From contig CAZBXV010000025.1 of NCBI GenBank assembly GCA_964496205.1, positions 1-30,209 of the forward strand: a DNA stretch of 30,209 nucleotides, given 5' to 3'. The stretch's first letter is position 1. Every line of letters starts with the position of its first letter. The notes beneath the pieces are model-generated. The model searched no databases, was not told the DNA's origin, and was given only the letters and a program-made list of their open reading frames with translations. Of this stretch, positions 28,347 to 30,209 are shown piece after piece. The stretch is from CAYLHS01 sp964496205. GTDB taxonomy: Bacteria > Actinomycetota > Acidimicrobiia > Spongiisociales > UBA4744. The position numbers and the translations under genes were made by a program.

Positions 28347-29264
28347 TCAAGGAGTGCTGTGTATCGCGTTGTTCACGAGATCCCCAACGACCGACGGATC
28401 TGCCGACCCAAGATGGTCGACGCCAGGTAGAAGATCGAGTGTCACGTCGTAGCCGGCTGCTTCAAGACGCTGCGCGAAGTACTCGGAGAAGGCAAGCGGG
28501 ACGAGCAGATCCTCATCACCGGCGACGAGAGTGACGATCAGGTTCGGGTTGCTCCCCACGTACGAGAGCGGATTCCCGAGACGCCACGGTTCGGGATCGA
28601 CCTCGGGATTGGTTCCGAAGAACGGGATCAACAACGGGCCGAGCGCATCCGTGTCGTAGGGGCCGGCAAGACCGATGAGCTTGGAGGGAAGCGTGTCGCT
28701 CATCGCTGCGAGACAGTCTCCATGGAACGTGTCGCCGGCCAGCGAGACGAGCGCTGCGATCTGCGCGCCGGCCGAGTATCCGACGACCACCAACTCGTCC
28801 GGGTTGCCGCCGTAGTCGGCGCCGTGGGCGGCAGCGAATCTCAGGGCGCAGGCTGCGTCCTCAAACGTCATCGGGAAACCGCCTCCTTCGATCAGCGTCC
28901 GATACGGGGCGTTGAAGACCACTGCTCCGTCGTCGGCGATAGCTCGAGCGAGAGGAGCGATGTCTTCTGGCTCACCGGCCACCCAGCCGCCACCGTGAAA
29001 AAGGACGACGATCGGACCGCTCGAACCGAGCACGTCCATGCTGAGGATGGAGGTGAATTGCACGTGCCGGTCCGCAGGCGGCACCGACGTTGTGGTCGTG
29101 GGCACCGTCGTGGTCGTGGTTGTCGGCACTGTGGTTGTGGTGGTCGACGACGTGATCGTGGTCGGCGTGGTCGTGGTGGTTGTCGTTGACGGCGGCGTTG
29201 TGGGGGTGGCCGGGGTGCTGCACGCGGCCAGGAGCAGTGTCGCCGGCAGCAGAAGCCGCTTCAT
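28347..29264 (-). CDS. Alpha/beta-hydrolase lipoprotein (esterase/HSL-like) with Thr-rich linker
   Basis: 305 residues; ATG at 29264 starts a lipoprotein signal with lipobox LLAAC (Cys15). A Thr-rich linker (about 18-65) leads to the hydrolase domain. IVVLFHGGGWVAGEPEDIAP carries the oxyanion HGGGW motif of the hormone-sensitive-lipase/carboxylesterase group; the nucleophile Ser is in VVVGYSAGAQIAAL; the acid is Asp in VAGDEDLLVPLAFSE and the His is in GVDHLGSADPS. It would act on esters outside the cell, tethered to the membrane. It is divergent from a second hydrolase gene, with 55 bp between starts, and follows no operon partner. The substrate is unknown. Confidence 0.88.
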   Translation of the reverse strand: MKRLLLPATLLLAACSTPATPTTPPSTTTTTTTPTTITSSTTTTTVPTTTTTTVPTTTTSVPPADRHVQFTSILSMDVLGSSGPIVVLFHGGGWVAGEPEDIAPLARAIADDGAVVFNAPYRTLIEGGGFPMTFEDAACALRFAAAHGADYGGNPDELVVVGYSAGAQIAALVSLAGDTFHGDCLAAMSDTLPSKLIGLAGPYDTDALGPLLIPFFGTNPEVDPEPWRLGNPLSYVGSNPNLIVTLVAGDEDLLVPLAFSEYFAQRLEAAGYDVTLDLLPGVDHLGSADPSVVGDLVNNAIHSTP

Positions 29265-29307
29265 CGGTCCATCGTCCCTGTCATGGCTGAGATGGTAGGG
29301 GGCACGG

Positions 29308-29319
29308 TACGCTCCGCCC
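29308..29319 (+). promoter_or_regulatory. -10 box TACGCT six bases before the hydrolase ATG
   Basis: TACGCT (29308-29313), six bases, ATG at 29320. The spacing matches those at 1492 and 3886, predicting a leaderless mRNA. Confidence 0.5.
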
Positions 29320-29973
29320 ATGCGGAGGATCGTTATCGAGTGGGAGGAAGACCGAACGGTCGAAGGCCGCCTCGTCGAAGGAGACCGCCTGCCCGCGATT
29401 CTCCTCGCTCACGGAGCAGGCGTGGGACAGGAGCACCCTCTCATCGCGTCGCTTCGAGATGGACTGGCCTCACACGGTCATCCGGTGGTGACGTTCGAGT
29501 ACCCCTATATGGCGGAGGGCCGGCGCAGGCCTGATCGTACGCCCACCTTGATGGCTGCCCACCGGGCAGCACTGACCTGGGTGCGGGACAACGTCACCGA
29601 TCGGGTGATCTTGGCGGGGAGATCGATGGGTGGAAGGATTGCCAGCATGCTCGCTGCAGAGGGTGGGCCGAGCGAAGCGCTGATCTGCTACTCGTACCCG
29701 CTTCACCCTCCGGGTCGGCTCGACAAGGTCCGTGCTGAACACCTGTGGCGTGTCGAGGTGCCGATGCTGTTCTTCGTTGGAGGACGTGACGCATTCGCGA
29801 AGAAGGATCTGGTCGACGCCTACCTCCGGCCGCTTCCACGGGCGAAGGTCGAGGTCATGGAGGCGGCGGACCATTCGTTGAAGGTTCTCAAACGATCGGG
29901 CACGACAACTCAGGCGGTGCTGGATCGGATGGTGGAGATCAGCGCTCAGTGGATCGCCGGACTGGGTGTGTGA
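29320..29973 (+). CDS. Alpha/beta hydrolase of the KANL3/TEX30-like family
   Basis: 217 residues. A cytoplasmic small hydrolase (COG3571-like): AILLAHGAGVGQEHPLIASL near 25-45, the Tyr-rich strand VVTFEYPYMAEGRRRPDRTP, nucleophile Ser in LAGRSMGGRIASMLAAE, then ALICYSYPLHPPGRLDKVR, acid Asp in LFFVGGRDAFA and His in AADHSLKVLKRSG. All triad residues are present and the YPLHPPG segment is typical. The biochemical substrate of the family is not known. A GGGTGTG/CACACCC hairpin lies right after its stop. Confidence 0.88.
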   Translation: MRRIVIEWEEDRTVEGRLVEGDRLPAILLAHGAGVGQEHPLIASLRDGLASHGHPVVTFEYPYMAEGRRRPDRTPTLMAAHRAALTWVRDNVTDRVILAGRSMGGRIASMLAAEGGPSEALICYSYPLHPPGRLDKVRAEHLWRVEVPMLFFVGGRDAFAKKDLVDAYLRPLPRAKVEVMEAADHSLKVLKRSGTTTQAVLDRMVEISAQWIAGLGV

Positions 29974-29977
29974 GAGC

Positions 29978-29993
29978 GGGTGTGCTCACACCC
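29978..29993 (+). terminator. Hairpin after the hydrolase gene
   Basis: GGGTGTG (29978-29984) and CACACCC (29987-29993) form a perfect 7-bp stem five bases past the stop codon. The loop of two bases is tight and no U-run follows, so strength is uncertain. Confidence 0.4.
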
Positions 29994-30209
29994 CGTGCTT
30001 CGTATCTCCTACTCCGAACCGCGCTCTGGCTGATCGCCGTCAGCTGTTCGCCGGCGAGCGCAGCTCGCCTCAGCGGTCCGTCGCCCAAATGACTGCCGGG
30101 TCTCTACGGCTCACGACGCCCCTGGCGGTGTCCTCGTCCTTGACGCACCGCTGAGGGTGCGCCTTCGTCCTGCGTCCTGGCCAGATGACGCCGTGTCCTT
30201 GCAGACACC
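29994..30209. other. Non-coding right end with small hairpins
   Basis: No convincing gene is seen. Small inverted repeats are visible: GGCGAGC-gca-GCTCGCC near 30052-30068, a GCACC/GGGTGC pair around 30142-30160, and GTGTC/GACAC at the very end. Their meaning is unclear; the stretch may be the start of another intergenic repeat array that continues past the window. Confidence 0.35.

Noticed and set aside
1..30209. tRNA, rRNA or riboswitch genes
   Set aside because: GGTTCGA-like strings (for example near 9144, 20293 and 22146) lie inside genes and lack cloverleaf partners; no conserved riboswitch core was recognised.

Overview
The window is high-GC actinobacterial DNA with dense coding and many GTG starts. 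The class Acidimicrobiia is the most likely source. Supporting traits are long Thr-rich linkers in secreted proteins, a KorAB 2-oxoacid:ferredoxin oxidoreductase, an F420-type LLM oxidoreductase, a nickel superoxide dismutase with its own protease, and several genes whose -10 box lies so close to the start codon that the mRNA is probably leaderless. The assignment is inference; there is no rRNA or tRNA gene to test it. A run of 100 N at 27458-27557 shows this is a draft assembly.

Region 1 (1-5486) holds small housekeeping and stress genes: an ECF-type sigma factor coupled to a membrane protein with an outside NTF2-like domain, a seven-helix membrane protein, a DUF402 protein divergent from an AlkD-type DNA glycosylase, a 53-residue membrane protein, a two-domain rhodanese and a SAM methyltransferase. 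Region 2 (5535-13245) is one long leftward run: sodX, a Thr-rich membrane protein, an LLM oxidoreductase, a DUF3048 lipoprotein, an amidase, and korA-korB with their own promoter. sodX faces the nickel SOD gene (13300-13716) across 54 bp. Region 3 (13837-19863) has metG, a sulfide:quinone oxidoreductase-like flavoprotein followed by a 42-residue ORF, a TauE/SafE exporter, an EamA transporter and an HTH/coiled-coil protein.

Region 4 (20278-25430) is the highlight: a tightly packed nine-gene bacterial microcompartment operon of the sugar-phosphate-utilising (SPU) kind. It encodes RpiB-like and DeoC enzymes, a CoA-acylating aldehyde dehydrogenase, one BMC-H, two different BMC-T and three BMC-P shell proteins, which is enough for a closed shell. 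The inferred chemistry is deoxyribose 5-phosphate cleavage to glyceraldehyde 3-phosphate and acetaldehyde inside the shell, with acetaldehyde oxidised to acetyl-CoA. All three enzymes carry an N-terminal amphipathic helix of the encapsulation-peptide type. No phosphotransacylase, alcohol dehydrogenase or sugar kinase is present in the window. The operon is bracketed on both sides by paired, oppositely oriented palindromic repeats of one family.

Region 5 (25431-30209) has a promoter region with three tandem 11-bp repeats, a 49-residue ORF translationally coupled to an MFS exporter, a CAP-domain surface protein interrupted by the N gap, and two alpha/beta hydrolases. The gap flanks are an identical 31 bp; merging them restores one continuous reading frame, so the gap is probably an assembly artefact.
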